DNA of 18,708 bases from Desulfobacterales bacterium (GTDB lineage Bacteria > Desulfobacterota > DSM-4660 > Desulfatiglandales > Desulfatiglandaceae), in NCBI GenBank assembly GCA_027061865.1, contig JAMOVZ010000487.1, positions 1-18,708 on the forward strand. The letters are read 5' to 3'. Within the stretch, counting starts at the first letter, position 1, and each line of letters opens with the position of its first letter. Shown piece by piece: positions 7,367-13,052 of this stretch. The notes below the pieces were generated by a model, which saw only the letters and a program-made list of their open reading frames with translations, did no database searches and was not told where the DNA came from. Both the position numbers and the translations under genes were made by a program.

Positions 7367-7964
7367 AGTATCTAATCACCCCCACCACCTTTCCTTCGAT
7401 ACGAAACTCTTCTTCTTTCACTATGATGGGCTGCATCCCGCGGTGGGCGGGCCGCAGTTCCACATAGCCTTTTCGCTTATAGTATTTTTTTACTGTGGCT
7501 TCGTTGTGGATGATTGCCACAACGGTCTCCCCATTTTCCGCAGTGGGCTGTTTCCTCACCACCACGTAATCACCATCCAGGATACCGTCCTCTTCCATTG
7601 AATTGCCTTGGACCTGAAGCACGAAGTGATCCCCACCCTGGGCCATGGACGGGGGCACCTCAATTGTTTGGTTGTCTTCTATGGCCTCAATGGGTTTTCC
7701 TGCGGCCACCCTCCCCAGCAATGGGAGCTCAAAGCGGCCCGCCTCCACGGGTTTGATTACCTCAATGGCACGCTTTTTATTCTTTTGCCTTGGAAGGCGG
7801 ATGTAGCCTTTTCGCTCCAGGATTTTTAAATAGGTGCTCACCGTGTTATAGGAACGGAAGTTAAAATGCCTCCGGATTTCCTCAAAGCTGGGCGCATGAC
7901 CCCACTTTTCAATATAACGGGCAAGATAGGCCAGGAATTGCTTTTGCTTGGGAGTGAGTTTCAC
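7356..7964 (-). CDS. lexA: SOS repressor LexA
   Basis: A 202-residue LexA. The N-terminal winged helix (about 1-68, with APSFEEIRRHF and a recognition region RSYNTVSTYLKILERKGYI) binds operators. Self-cleavage is expected at A88-G89 in GRVAAGKP, with S122 (GNSM) and K159 (TVKKYY) as the catalytic dyad; all are intact, so RecA-stimulated autocleavage should work. The start is GTG at 7964, preceded by AGGAGG. The recognition region differs from the E. coli form, so its operator will not be the E. coli box. It heads the imuB-dnaE2 operon and probably represses it and itself. The stop codon lies in a heptad repeat array. Confidence 0.95.
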   Translation of the reverse strand: MKLTPKQKQFLAYLARYIEKWGHAPSFEEIRRHFNFRSYNTVSTYLKILERKGYIRLPRQKNKKRAIEVIKPVEAGRFELPLLGRVAAGKPIEAIEDNQTIEVPPSMAQGGDHFVLQVQGNSMEEDGILDGDYVVVRKQPTAENGETVVAIIHNEATVKKYYKRKGYVELRPAHRGMQPIIVKEEEFRIEGKVVGVIRYYRR

Positions 7965-8128
7965 GAGACCTCCTGATATAAGCTGTCAGCCTTCAGCGAT
8001 AGCGATCCACCCGAACGCGGCCCTTTCGGGTACTTCATGAAAGAAACACTTAATCTTGAGTTCTTGGCTCCAGACAATGCGATATTCCCTCCGCTCACGT
8101 TCGTCTCGCCATCCTAGCTCAACTCACT

Positions 8129-8176
8129 GCCTGTCTTTGCCCTTGGAGCAGGCCAGCGGAAAGGGCAAAGACAGGC
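8129..8176. repeat. 16-bp perfect hairpin
   Basis: GCCTGTCTTTGCCCTT at 8129-8144 and its exact complement at 8161-8176, loop of 16 bases. AGCGG near the loop end can also pair with CCGCT just after the right arm, a possible alternative fold. No T-tract follows on either strand, so it is not a standard terminator. Confidence 0.8.
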
Positions 8177-8191
8177 CGCTCCGGCAACATT

Positions 8192-8223
8192 CCCTGCCTG
8201 CGCCCGGGCTAGGGCAGGCAGGG
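8192..8223. repeat. 10-bp GC-rich hairpin
   Basis: CCCTGCCTGC at 8192-8201 pairs with GCAGGCAGGG at 8214-8223; the 12-base interior contains GCCCGGGC. It lies 15 bases from the preceding hairpin. No T-tract. Confidence 0.75.
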
Positions 8224-8317
8224 ATCAACCTCCGCCACCTGTTTCTTAGGGGCCGTCAGCTAAACCAAGGAGTCAGAAGTTAGTAAAAGAATAGTTAGCC
8301 TTCCTGTCTCCTGCCTT

Positions 8318-8346
8318 CTTATACTGTAAGTTTTGCTGTAAGTCAA
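8318..8346 (-). promoter_or_regulatory. Candidate lexA-operon promoter with direct-repeat operator
   Basis: On the minus strand TTGACT (8346-8341), a 17-base spacer and TATAAG (8323-8318). Two copies of ACTTACAG (8343-8336 and 8331-8324), 12 bases apart, fill the spacer and overlap the -35 box, which is where a repressor would act. They are candidates for LexA operator half-sites; this is inference. Confidence 0.5.
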
Positions 8347-8390
8347 GGAGGGGGATAGGTTGACCTAGCCAAGGCCTTATATATAAATAA

Positions 8391-8416
8391 AAAAGCGGGC
8401 CTTTTCACCCGCTTTT
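8391..8416 (-). terminator. Intrinsic terminator after hsp20
   Basis: AAAAGCGGG at 8391-8399 pairs with CCCGCTTTT at 8408-8416. On the minus strand the stem is followed by an uninterrupted T-run and TTTATTTA, the expected layout for termination of hsp20 transcripts. It also separates hsp20 from the lexA leader. Confidence 0.8.
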
Positions 8417-8453
8417 ACTGAGTAAAGTGGAGAGACAAAAAACATTCTTAGAA

Positions 8454-8903
8454 TCAGTTGGTCTGTATTTGGACCTTCTTAACCGTTTCGGCCTTTACCT
8501 TAGGCATCTTCAGGGTAAGAACCCCCTTTTTGTATGTGGCCTTTACCTTGTCAGGGTCAATTTCAGCAGGCAGTTGAATGGTCCGTGAGAACATCCCGTA
8601 AGTGCGTTCAATCTTGTGGAAGTTCTCGCCTTCTTCTTCCTTCTCCTGCTTGCGTTCTCCCTTAATGGTTACCGTATGACCAGTTATGGACACATCAATA
8701 TCATCAGGCTCCATACCTGGAAGTTCTGCCCTTACAATGATCTCTTTGGATGTTTCAGAGAGATCCACTACAGGCATCCATTCACCCTCGCCGGTCCGGA
8801 AAAATGAAGGCCTCCATTCAAAAAAACGCTCAAACAGCCTGTCAACTTCTTTCCGAAATTTTTCAACATCCTTTTTTTCTCTCCATGGGGTCAGACTAGG
8901 CAT
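8454..8903 (-). CDS. Small heat shock protein, Hsp20/alpha-crystallin family
   Basis: A 149-residue ATP-independent holdase that keeps unfolding proteins soluble in the cytoplasm. The alpha-crystallin domain spans about residues 40-145: MPVVDLSETSKEIIVRAELPGM at its start, then DIDVSITGHTVTIKGER, and the signature YKKGVLTLKMPK near the end. The N-terminal arm WREKKDVEKFRKEVDRLFERFF is the usual oligomerisation region. The ATG at 8903 is chosen because AGGAGG at 8912-8917 lies 8 bases before it; a GTG at 8912 would overlap the Shine-Dalgarno itself. It is divergent from a dnaJ-like gene with a very similar promoter, so the two are probably induced together. A terminator follows. Confidence 0.95.
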   Translation of the reverse strand: MPSLTPWREKKDVEKFRKEVDRLFERFFEWRPSFFRTGEGEWMPVVDLSETSKEIIVRAELPGMEPDDIDVSITGHTVTIKGERKQEKEEEGENFHKIERTYGMFSRTIQLPAEIDPDKVKATYKKGVLTLKMPKVKAETVKKVQIQTN

Positions 8904-8931
8904 TGTAATCACCTCCTAAGTAGTTTTCAAA

Positions 8932-8959
8932 AAAATAAGCCAGGACACCAAGTTGTCAA
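8932..8959 (-). promoter_or_regulatory. hsp20 promoter
   Basis: CTTGACAAC with TTGACA at 8959-8954, 16-base spacer, TATTTT at 8937-8932, followed by TTTG. Closely similar to the promoter-like sequences before dnaJ (9078-9105) and the HPF-sigma gene (9947-9974). Confidence 0.6.
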
Positions 8960-9077
8960 GGTCTTATAAACAGGCGAAGCTCCCCCGCTCGGATTACAAG
9001 GGGCAGGTAACAAGGGCTATTCTGGGAATTTTGGGTTAATATCCGTTCTTTACTTCAAATGGGAAGAGGGGAGTGTC

Positions 9078-9105
9078 TTGACAACGCTTCTCTGGAAGCT
9101 AGAAT
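9078..9105 (+). promoter_or_regulatory. dnaJ-like gene promoter
   Basis: TTGACA at 9078-9083, 16-base spacer, TAGAAT at 9100-9105, then TATTTTTG. The spacer contains GCTTC-TCTG-GAAGC, a small inverted repeat that could bind a regulator. Confidence 0.6.
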
Positions 9106-9141
9106 TATTTTTGTAATTCCATTGCCGTGGAAGTTGTGAAG

Positions 9142-9783
9142 ATGAGACAGAAGGATTACTATAAAATCTTAGGCGTGTCACGTAACGCCAGTCGTAAAAA
9201 TATCCGGGACGCTTTTAGGCGCCTGGCCAAAAAGTACCACCCAGACAAGGCAGGTCCAGGAGCCAAGCACCGTTTTCAAGACGTACAGGAGGCCTACGAG
9301 GTGCTATCAAATCCCCAAAAGCGGAGGGCCTACGACCGCCAAGTTAGCAGCCGGAGGAGGCGCTTTCATGATGGTTCTGCTTCCATTTATGACACTACTT
9401 TTGGACAAAATTCCATCTTCCAGGAGTTCTTTCACAGGAAGCCCTATTTTGATAGAGAGGCGGCGTATGTATCTCAGATGCACAGGCAGTGGAGTTCTAA
9501 TCCAGACTTGGTGCTTACCCTCACAGCCGAGGAGGCCGAGATAGGGGGCAGGGTGGAGTTAGAAGTGCCTTACTATAGGACATGTCCTCAGTGTGGAGGC
9601 AGTGGAGAGTTTTGGTTTTTCTCCTGTTCAGCATGTATGGGCCATGGACTCTTGAGAGGGAGAAGGAGACTTTCAATAAATATCCCTGCAGGTGTTGAGG
9701 ATGGCTCTGTCCTCGAGGTCCCCATTAAGGCATCAGGCCTACTGAGGCCTTTCATAAAGGTCCTGATCGAAGTCCGCAAATAG
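9142..9783 (+). CDS. DnaJ-like co-chaperone with a reduced zinc domain
   Basis: A 213-residue J-domain protein. Residues 1-68 form the J-domain (DYYKILGVSRNAS, the HPD triad at 33-35, then YEVLSNPQKRRAYD), which stimulates the ATPase of DnaK. A variable linker follows, then VLTLTAEEAEIGGRVELEV, the start of the DnaJ C-terminal substrate-binding domain. Only two zinc-binding motifs are present (CPQCGGSG near 148-155 and CSACMGHG near 162-169), where normal DnaJ has four in about 375 residues. The protein ends after INIPAGVEDGSVLEVP...VLIEVRK, so one of the two C-terminal beta domains is missing. The ATG at 9142 is preferred over the GTG at 9127 because GGAAG stands 8 bases upstream and it begins at the domain start. 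No dnaK is nearby. Confidence 0.85.
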   Translation: MRQKDYYKILGVSRNASRKNIRDAFRRLAKKYHPDKAGPGAKHRFQDVQEAYEVLSNPQKRRAYDRQVSSRRRRFHDGSASIYDTTFGQNSIFQEFFHRKPYFDREAAYVSQMHRQWSSNPDLVLTLTAEEAEIGGRVELEVPYYRTCPQCGGSGEFWFFSCSACMGHGLLRGRRRLSINIPAGVEDGSVLEVPIKASGLLRPFIKVLIEVRK

Positions 9784-9946
9784 TGTTTGGTTCACCTCTT
9801 TACCTCCAAGGCGTGTATCGTTTCCCCTTGGGTTATAGAAGAGCCTCTAAAAGGAGTAGTTTTTTGAAAACCCTGAAGTACGAACAACTTCTTGGTTTTT
9901 GTTTAGTATGCCAATGTGTTGGTGCGCAAAAAGTTCTTAGAGACAA

Positions 9947-9974
9947 TTGACTTACCAAAAACAGCCCTTATTTT
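9947..9974 (+). promoter_or_regulatory. HPF-sigma gene promoter
   Basis: TTGACT at 9947-9952, 16-base spacer, TATTTT at 9969-9974 followed by TGTTG. It has the same spacing and -10 hexamer as the hsp20 promoter. The gap 9784-10001 otherwise holds only a weak hairpin (CCAAGG / CCTTGG). Confidence 0.55.
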
Positions 9975-10019
9975 TGTTGGGGGTCCGAAATTATCAATCT
10001 CATGGAGGCAAAGTTACCG

Positions 10020-11132
10020 ATGCAAATAAAATACACTTTTAAGAATTTCAAGGATAATGAACACGCAGATCTTAAACGGGCGGTGAAAGAGCTTGCGGAG
10101 ACTAAGTTGGAACCACATCTCAAGAGGGTTGAGGTAGCCAGAGTAAGGCTTGGCGTTCAAATAGAGAGACACAAAACCAAGGATAGGAATACGGTCGCCC
10201 TGAGATTGCATCTTCCCAAGAAAGTCTTGGTTAGTAAAGAGGAGGCCCAAAATTTGGAATCTGCTCTCAACGAGGCCTTCGAGGAGCTCCAAAGGCAACT
10301 CATGAGATATGTAGCCAGACTTCGGAAGGAAGATCAATGGAGGCGTAAGGCCCGAAGGGCCCAATTGAGAAGGCTGAAAGCCGCTACAGGCGCTGCAGCA
10401 CGAGAGGATCGCCAAGCCTACTATGATCTTGTGCATAAACACATACCAAAACTAGAAAGATTTGTGCGCCACGAACTTACTTACATGCGTGCCAGTGGAG
10501 ACCTTCCCCCTGACTATCCAAGGATAGAGGATATAGTTGATGAGACATTGGCGCGCGCTTTTAGTGAGCTGGACAAAAAGCCCTCCCCCCTTTCCATAGA
10601 CAACTGGCTAATTCGGATCGCTATAGACATCATAGCCGAGGAGGTGGCTAGATTCAGGGCTGAAGAGGGAATGGAGTCCATTCACAAGAGCGTCAGTCCC
10701 CTTGAATTGATCCCAGAGGATGAGATCTTTGAGTTCTGGGAGCCTGATGAGATGTTGACCATCGAAGACTTGGCCGCCAATCCACAAGTTCATAAAGCCA
10801 CAGAGCCAATCGAGGAAAAAGAAGGTCGACTCTATTTTTATAAGCTGCTAGGCCTGCTTCCAGTGAAATGGAGAAGGGCATTGACCCTCCATGTGATAGA
10901 AGGCGTTCCCATGGACCAAATAGCTGAGACCATGGGCGTAGATGAAGACACTGTAAAGCGGTGGATTGAGCATTCCGAGGCTTACTTGCGCGAGAAAATG
11001 ATCGAAGCCGATTATTCGCCTCCAGAGACAGGGTCATACCTGGACTATTTAGTGCTATATCCAACCCCTGAGGAATATAAGGAACAAATAGAAGAAGAAT
11101 TCAGAAAGCTCGTTGGGCTTCAGGGGAAGTGA
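10020..11132 (+). CDS. HPF/RaiA ribosome hibernation domain fused to an ECF-like sigma factor
   Basis: A 370-residue fusion. Residues 1 to about 105 (MQIKYTFKNF..., ARVRLGVQIERHKTKDRNTVALRLHLP, EALN-EAFEELQRQL) resemble the HPF/RaiA (S30AE) domain that sits in the decoding centre of idle ribosomes. A basic linker (RRKARRAQLRRLK) follows. Residues 130-215 look like sigma region 2: IEDIVDETLARAFSEL matches the core-binding region 2.2 and WLIRIAIDIIAEEVARF the 2.4 helix. Residues 270-328 look like region 4, with LPVKWRRALTLHVIEGVPMDQIAETMGVDEDTVKRW as a helix-turn-helix. The ATG at 10020 fits the domain start and has GGAGG 11 bases upstream; the ATG at 10002 has none. It lies downstream of dnaJ with a promoter like those of hsp20 and dnaJ. 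No anti-sigma gene is adjacent. Domain calls are by eye. Confidence 0.82.
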   Translation: MQIKYTFKNFKDNEHADLKRAVKELAETKLEPHLKRVEVARVRLGVQIERHKTKDRNTVALRLHLPKKVLVSKEEAQNLESALNEAFEELQRQLMRYVARLRKEDQWRRKARRAQLRRLKAATGAAAREDRQAYYDLVHKHIPKLERFVRHELTYMRASGDLPPDYPRIEDIVDETLARAFSELDKKPSPLSIDNWLIRIAIDIIAEEVARFRAEEGMESIHKSVSPLELIPEDEIFEFWEPDEMLTIEDLAANPQVHKATEPIEEKEGRLYFYKLLGLLPVKWRRALTLHVIEGVPMDQIAETMGVDEDTVKRWIEHSEAYLREKMIEADYSPPETGSYLDYLVLYPTPEEYKEQIEEEFRKLVGLQGK

Positions 11133-11171
11133 TGTAAGGATTTCGGAAAGAATCCCAGGAGGTGGTTTCTA

Positions 11172-11522
11172 GTGAACTGTGCCAAGTGTGGTGCCGAAAT
11201 CTTGGAAGATGAAGTATATGAACACGCTGGCGAGACCTTGTGTGAAGATTGCTACCTAGATGTGAAGGCCTCCCCAAAGGTTTGCGATCCGTGGGCGGTT
11301 TATACTGCCAAAAAAGAGGCTAAAGGCAGACCTGCCTTGACCCCCCTTCAAGAAAGGATTGTTGCTCTGCTCAAACAAAAAGGCCCTATAAGTCTGGAAG
11401 AGATCTGCCAAGAGCTAGGCATCGATGAAGTTGAATTTAAAAGCAATTTTGCTCCCCTTCGTCATATGGAATTGGCAAGGGCCGTTAAGGTGGGGAAAGA
11501 GGTGAAATATACCACCTTCTGA
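11172..11522 (+). CDS. Zinc-ribbon plus winged-helix protein of unknown function
   Basis: 116 residues. The N-terminal third has two CxxC pairs, CAKC at 3-6 and CEDC at 24-27, spaced like a zinc ribbon or half LIM domain (ETLCEDCY). The C-terminal half, about 57-116, reads as a winged helix: LTPLQERIVALLKQKGPISLEEICQELGIDEVEF..., with ARAVKVGKEVKYTTF as the wing. The start is GTG at 11172, preceded by AGGAGGTGG with good spacing. It sits 39 bases behind the HPF-sigma gene and 2 bases ahead of the radical SAM gene, so the three are probably co-transcribed. A DNA-binding or sensor role is plausible; I do not recognise a named family. Confidence 0.75.
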   Translation: MNCAKCGAEILEDEVYEHAGETLCEDCYLDVKASPKVCDPWAVYTAKKEAKGRPALTPLQERIVALLKQKGPISLEEICQELGIDEVEFKSNFAPLRHMELARAVKVGKEVKYTTF

Positions 11523-11524
11523 GT

Positions 11525-12523
11525 GTGAGGATGCCCAACCCGGTTTTTGAGATAGAGCACCTCCAATCAGGAGGGCTCATCACCAACTACTATTGCACCT
11601 CCAGGTGTGCTCATTGTCTTTATGCCTGCAGCCCCAACTGGCCCAAGTACTACCTGGACCCTGAAGTGGCCCGTAAAAACATGCTGAAGATAATGGAGCT
11701 TGGCTGTTCTTCCATCCATATCGGCGGGGGTGAGCCCTTTCTCAATCCAGAGGGTCTCAAGGCCATAGTTGAAACCGCCGTTTCCTTGGGCATGGCGATA
11801 GAATATGTTGAAACCAACTCTTCGTGGTATAAAGACATGGGAGGGGCTTGCACCCTGTTGGAGTCGTTGAGGGAAAAGGGGTTGACTTGCCTGCTGGTTT
11901 CCATAAGCCCCTTTCACAATGAGCATATCCCGCTTTGGAAGGTAAAGGGCGTGATGGAGGCCTGCGGAAAGGTAGGTATCAGGGCCTTTCCATGGATACC
12001 CGAATTTTGTGAAGAAATAGAGGCATTAGGTGATAGCGGCACCCATAAGCTCTCTGAGTTCGAAGAAAAATATGGCCCTGGATACTTGAAAGGGCTTCCA
12101 TCGCGCTACTGGATCCACTGGGGAGGGAGGGCAATCAAGACCTATGCGGAGATTTTTGGAAGCAAACCATTCGAAGAGGTGCTAAGAGAAGGGGGTGGTA
12201 GATGCCTTCAGCTCCTGGATGTGAGCCACTTTCACCTTGACCTTTTTGGCAACTATGTCCCAGGGTTGTGTTCAGGGCTTGCCATTGAGAGGGAGGACCT
12301 GGGAACGCCCATATCAACTGAAAAATATCCTCATCTTTCCATCCTATTTCAAGCGGGCGTGAGGGGGCTTTATGAGCTGGCATCAAATAAGTATGAATTC
12401 AAACCGTCTGAGAGCTATATGTCAGCATGCCACCTCTGCCTCGAGATAAGGAAACATCTTGTATTAAACAAAGATGTCAACTCCCCTGATCTCCAACCCA
12501 TAGAATTTTACGGCCAGCTTTGA
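11525..12523 (+). CDS. Radical SAM protein of unknown function
   Basis: 332 residues. CTSRCAHC (C24, C28, C31) is the CxxxCxxC motif that holds the [4Fe-4S] cluster for S-adenosylmethionine cleavage, and GGGEP at 67-71 is the SAM-binding GGE motif. Further cysteines C227, C249, C302 and C305 (GRCLQLLDVSHFHLDLFGNYVPGLC and ACHLC) have the look of a C-terminal auxiliary-cluster region of SPASM/twitch style. The stretch HCLYACSP after the cluster is distinctive. It begins 2 bases after the zinc-ribbon gene; GTG at 11525 and ATG at 11531 are both possible starts, with GAGG directly before the ATG. No obvious peptide substrate gene is adjacent. It ends 13 bases from the convergent FeS gene. Confidence 0.85.
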   Translation: MRMPNPVFEIEHLQSGGLITNYYCTSRCAHCLYACSPNWPKYYLDPEVARKNMLKIMELGCSSIHIGGGEPFLNPEGLKAIVETAVSLGMAIEYVETNSSWYKDMGGACTLLESLREKGLTCLLVSISPFHNEHIPLWKVKGVMEACGKVGIRAFPWIPEFCEEIEALGDSGTHKLSEFEEKYGPGYLKGLPSRYWIHWGGRAIKTYAEIFGSKPFEEVLREGGGRCLQLLDVSHFHLDLFGNYVPGLCSGLAIEREDLGTPISTEKYPHLSILFQAGVRGLYELASNKYEFKPSESYMSACHLCLEIRKHLVLNKDVNSPDLQPIEFYGQL

Positions 12524-12536
12524 GGGTACATCTCTC

Positions 12537-12983
12537 TCAGGGGAACAGGAAATCGATACAATGGGCAAGACACACATTGTCTGCACATGCAGGCACGAGC
12601 CCATTGTCGATCCTGTGGAAACACAGGTTACACTTCTGCGCAATGCCCCTTTCCTGGTCCACTGATATGGCATCATAAGGGCACTCATCAACGCACAGTC
12701 CACATCCGCTACATTGTTCCTGATCCAGGATGACAATTCCATCTGCCCTTTTTTCTATCGCCCCTTCCGGACATGCCTCCATACAAGGGGGGGCATCGCA
12801 GTGCTGGCAGAGGCGCACACGGAATACAAATTCCAGCTTATCATCTACTGCCCGGGGACCATCTTCCACTACCTTGATTAATTGAACCCCTTCGGGCACA
12901 TTCAGTTCCTGCTTGCAGGCTACTTCACAGGTCCTGCAACCCCAGCAACTTTCCTCGTTGATCGCCAGTTTATATCTATTCAT
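12537..12983 (-). CDS. Four-cluster ferredoxin-like electron transfer subunit
   Basis: 148 residues of the DmsB/HybA/NrfC type that passes electrons to or from a molybdopterin subunit. Cysteine sets: C13-C16-C19-C23 (CWGCRTCEVAC), C59-C62-C67-C71 (CQHCDAPPCMEAC), C91-C94-C97-C101 (CSGCGLCVDEC) and C118-C121 with C133, C138 and C142 near the C-terminus. The final group, ACADNVCLAHC, differs from the usual CxxxCP and lacks the proline, and the protein stops only six residues later. No signal peptide, so it is cytoplasmic. The Shine-Dalgarno AGGGG lies shortly before the ATG at 12983. It follows the oxidoreductase gene by 48 bases, a stretch rich in degenerate GGAGRYAGAAG-like repeats. Confidence 0.9.
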   Translation of the reverse strand: MNRYKLAINEESCWGCRTCEVACKQELNVPEGVQLIKVVEDGPRAVDDKLEFVFRVRLCQHCDAPPCMEACPEGAIEKRADGIVILDQEQCSGCGLCVDECPYDAISVDQERGIAQKCNLCFHRIDNGLVPACADNVCLAHCIDFLFP

Positions 12984-12989
12984 AGGGGA

Positions 12990-13052
12990 CCCCTTCCTCC
13001 TTTCTTCCTCTCCTATCCTTCTATCTCCTAGCTAACTCCTGTCTTCTGCCTC
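12990..13052. repeat. Purine/pyrimidine-skewed degenerate heptad repeat
   Basis: On the plus strand CTCCTGTCTTCTGCCTCCTC and similar units, preceded by CTTCCTCTCCTATCCTTCT. It covers the gap between the oxidoreductase and FeS genes and runs into the last codons of the oxidoreductase. Similar CTGTCTCCTGCCTTCT units occur near 8304-8319. Confidence 0.5.

Larger units (their letters stand above)
7965..8390 (-). other. Non-coding leader/upstream region of the lexA operon
   Basis: No convincing gene in either strand. It holds a candidate minus-strand promoter at 8318-8346, two strong hairpins at 8129-8176 and 8192-8223, and a smaller one at 8009-8031 (ACCCGAA / TTCGGGT). Close to the lexA start the minus strand shows GCTGAAGGCTGACAGCTTA, a short run of degenerate 7-base units. 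If the promoter is used, lexA has a leader of about 345 bases. Confidence 0.5.

Noticed and set aside
8056..8283. Plus-strand 75-codon frame in the lexA leader
   Set aside because: Mostly made of hairpin arms and low-complexity serine/arginine codons; no ribosome site and no likeness to a protein.
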